A DNA stretch of 7,383 bases, taken from assembly GCA_023144585.1 (NCBI GenBank), contig JAGLFI010000056.1, positions 1 through 7,383 on the forward strand, written 5' to 3'. Below are positions 7,329-7,383 of the stretch, piece by piece. The stretch is from Desulfobacula sp. (lineage in GTDB: Bacteria > Desulfobacterota > Desulfobacteria > Desulfobacterales > Desulfobacteraceae). The translations under genes and the position numbers were made by a program. Numbering within the stretch: the stretch's first letter is position 1; each line of letters begins with the position of its first letter. A model generated the notes under the pieces. The model was not told the origin of the DNA. It searched no databases and saw only the letters and a list, made by a program, of their open reading frames with translations.

Positions 7329-7383
7329 ATGAAAGTCATATATACGGATTCACTTGTCATTGGCGGCGGGCTGGCAGGACTCA
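7329..7383 (+). CDS. frdA: Fumarate reductase/succinate dehydrogenase flavoprotein subunit, N-terminal fragment
   Basis: Only the first 18 codons are present (MKVIYTDSLVIGGGLAGL) and the gene runs off the window end. They contain the start of an FAD-binding Rossmann fold: a hydrophobic strand followed by GGGLAG (residues 12-17), which fits GxGxxG. This is how the A subunits of fumarate reductase and succinate dehydrogenase begin; they hold covalent FAD and the succinate/fumarate active site on the cytoplasmic face. AAGGGG (7315-7320), overlapping the stop of the preceding cytochrome b gene, is 8 bases before the ATG, and the intergenic gap is 12 bases. Identification rests largely on the neighbour, since the visible motif alone would fit many FAD enzymes. 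The iron-sulfur subunit gene is expected downstream, outside the window. Confidence 0.8.
   Translation, partial: MKVIYTDSLVIGGGLAGL

Overview
The window is a compact metabolic stretch with all convincing genes on the + strand. It most likely comes from an anaerobic Deltaproteobacteria-type sulfate reducer, with Desulfobacteraceae relatives such as Desulfobacula or Desulfobacter as my best guess. I infer this from the gene set, the moderate-to-low GC content and the Wolinella-type di-haem fumarate reductase/succinate dehydrogenase. No taxonomic marker is present, so the assignment is an inference.

Region 1-520 holds the C-terminal half of a bile acid:sodium symporter (BASS/SBF) family membrane protein. 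Homology appears to run upstream past its only plausible start (a TTG without a ribosome binding site) into in-frame stop codons, so it reads as an N-terminally truncated remnant. Region 521-785 is AT-rich and non-coding. It contains one reasonable sigma70-like promoter just before the first pathway gene, flanked by short palindromes, and a second weaker promoter candidate further upstream.

From 786 to the window end lie seven tightly spaced co-directional genes, with gaps of 5 to 36 bases and no visible terminator: mce (methylmalonyl-CoA epimerase), a full-length single-chain methylmalonyl-CoA mutase, meaB (the mutase's G-protein chaperone), sucC and sucD (succinyl-CoA synthetase), a fumarate reductase/succinate dehydrogenase cytochrome b subunit, and the first 18 codons of the matching flavoprotein.

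Together they encode consecutive steps from (S)-methylmalonyl-CoA through (R)-methylmalonyl-CoA and succinyl-CoA to succinate, with ATP formation, and on to fumarate with electrons passed to or from menaquinone. This suits propionate/odd-chain acid oxidation, or the reverse (propionate formation or fumarate respiration). The carboxylation or transcarboxylation enzyme for propionyl-CoA and the iron-sulfur subunit are not in the window.

I see no unknown defence, mobile or RNA system here. The most unusual features are an acidic hexapeptide-repeat tail on the cytochrome b subunit, predicted to lie in the periplasm, the compact clustering of the whole succinate arm, and a C10 homopolymer inside sucD.
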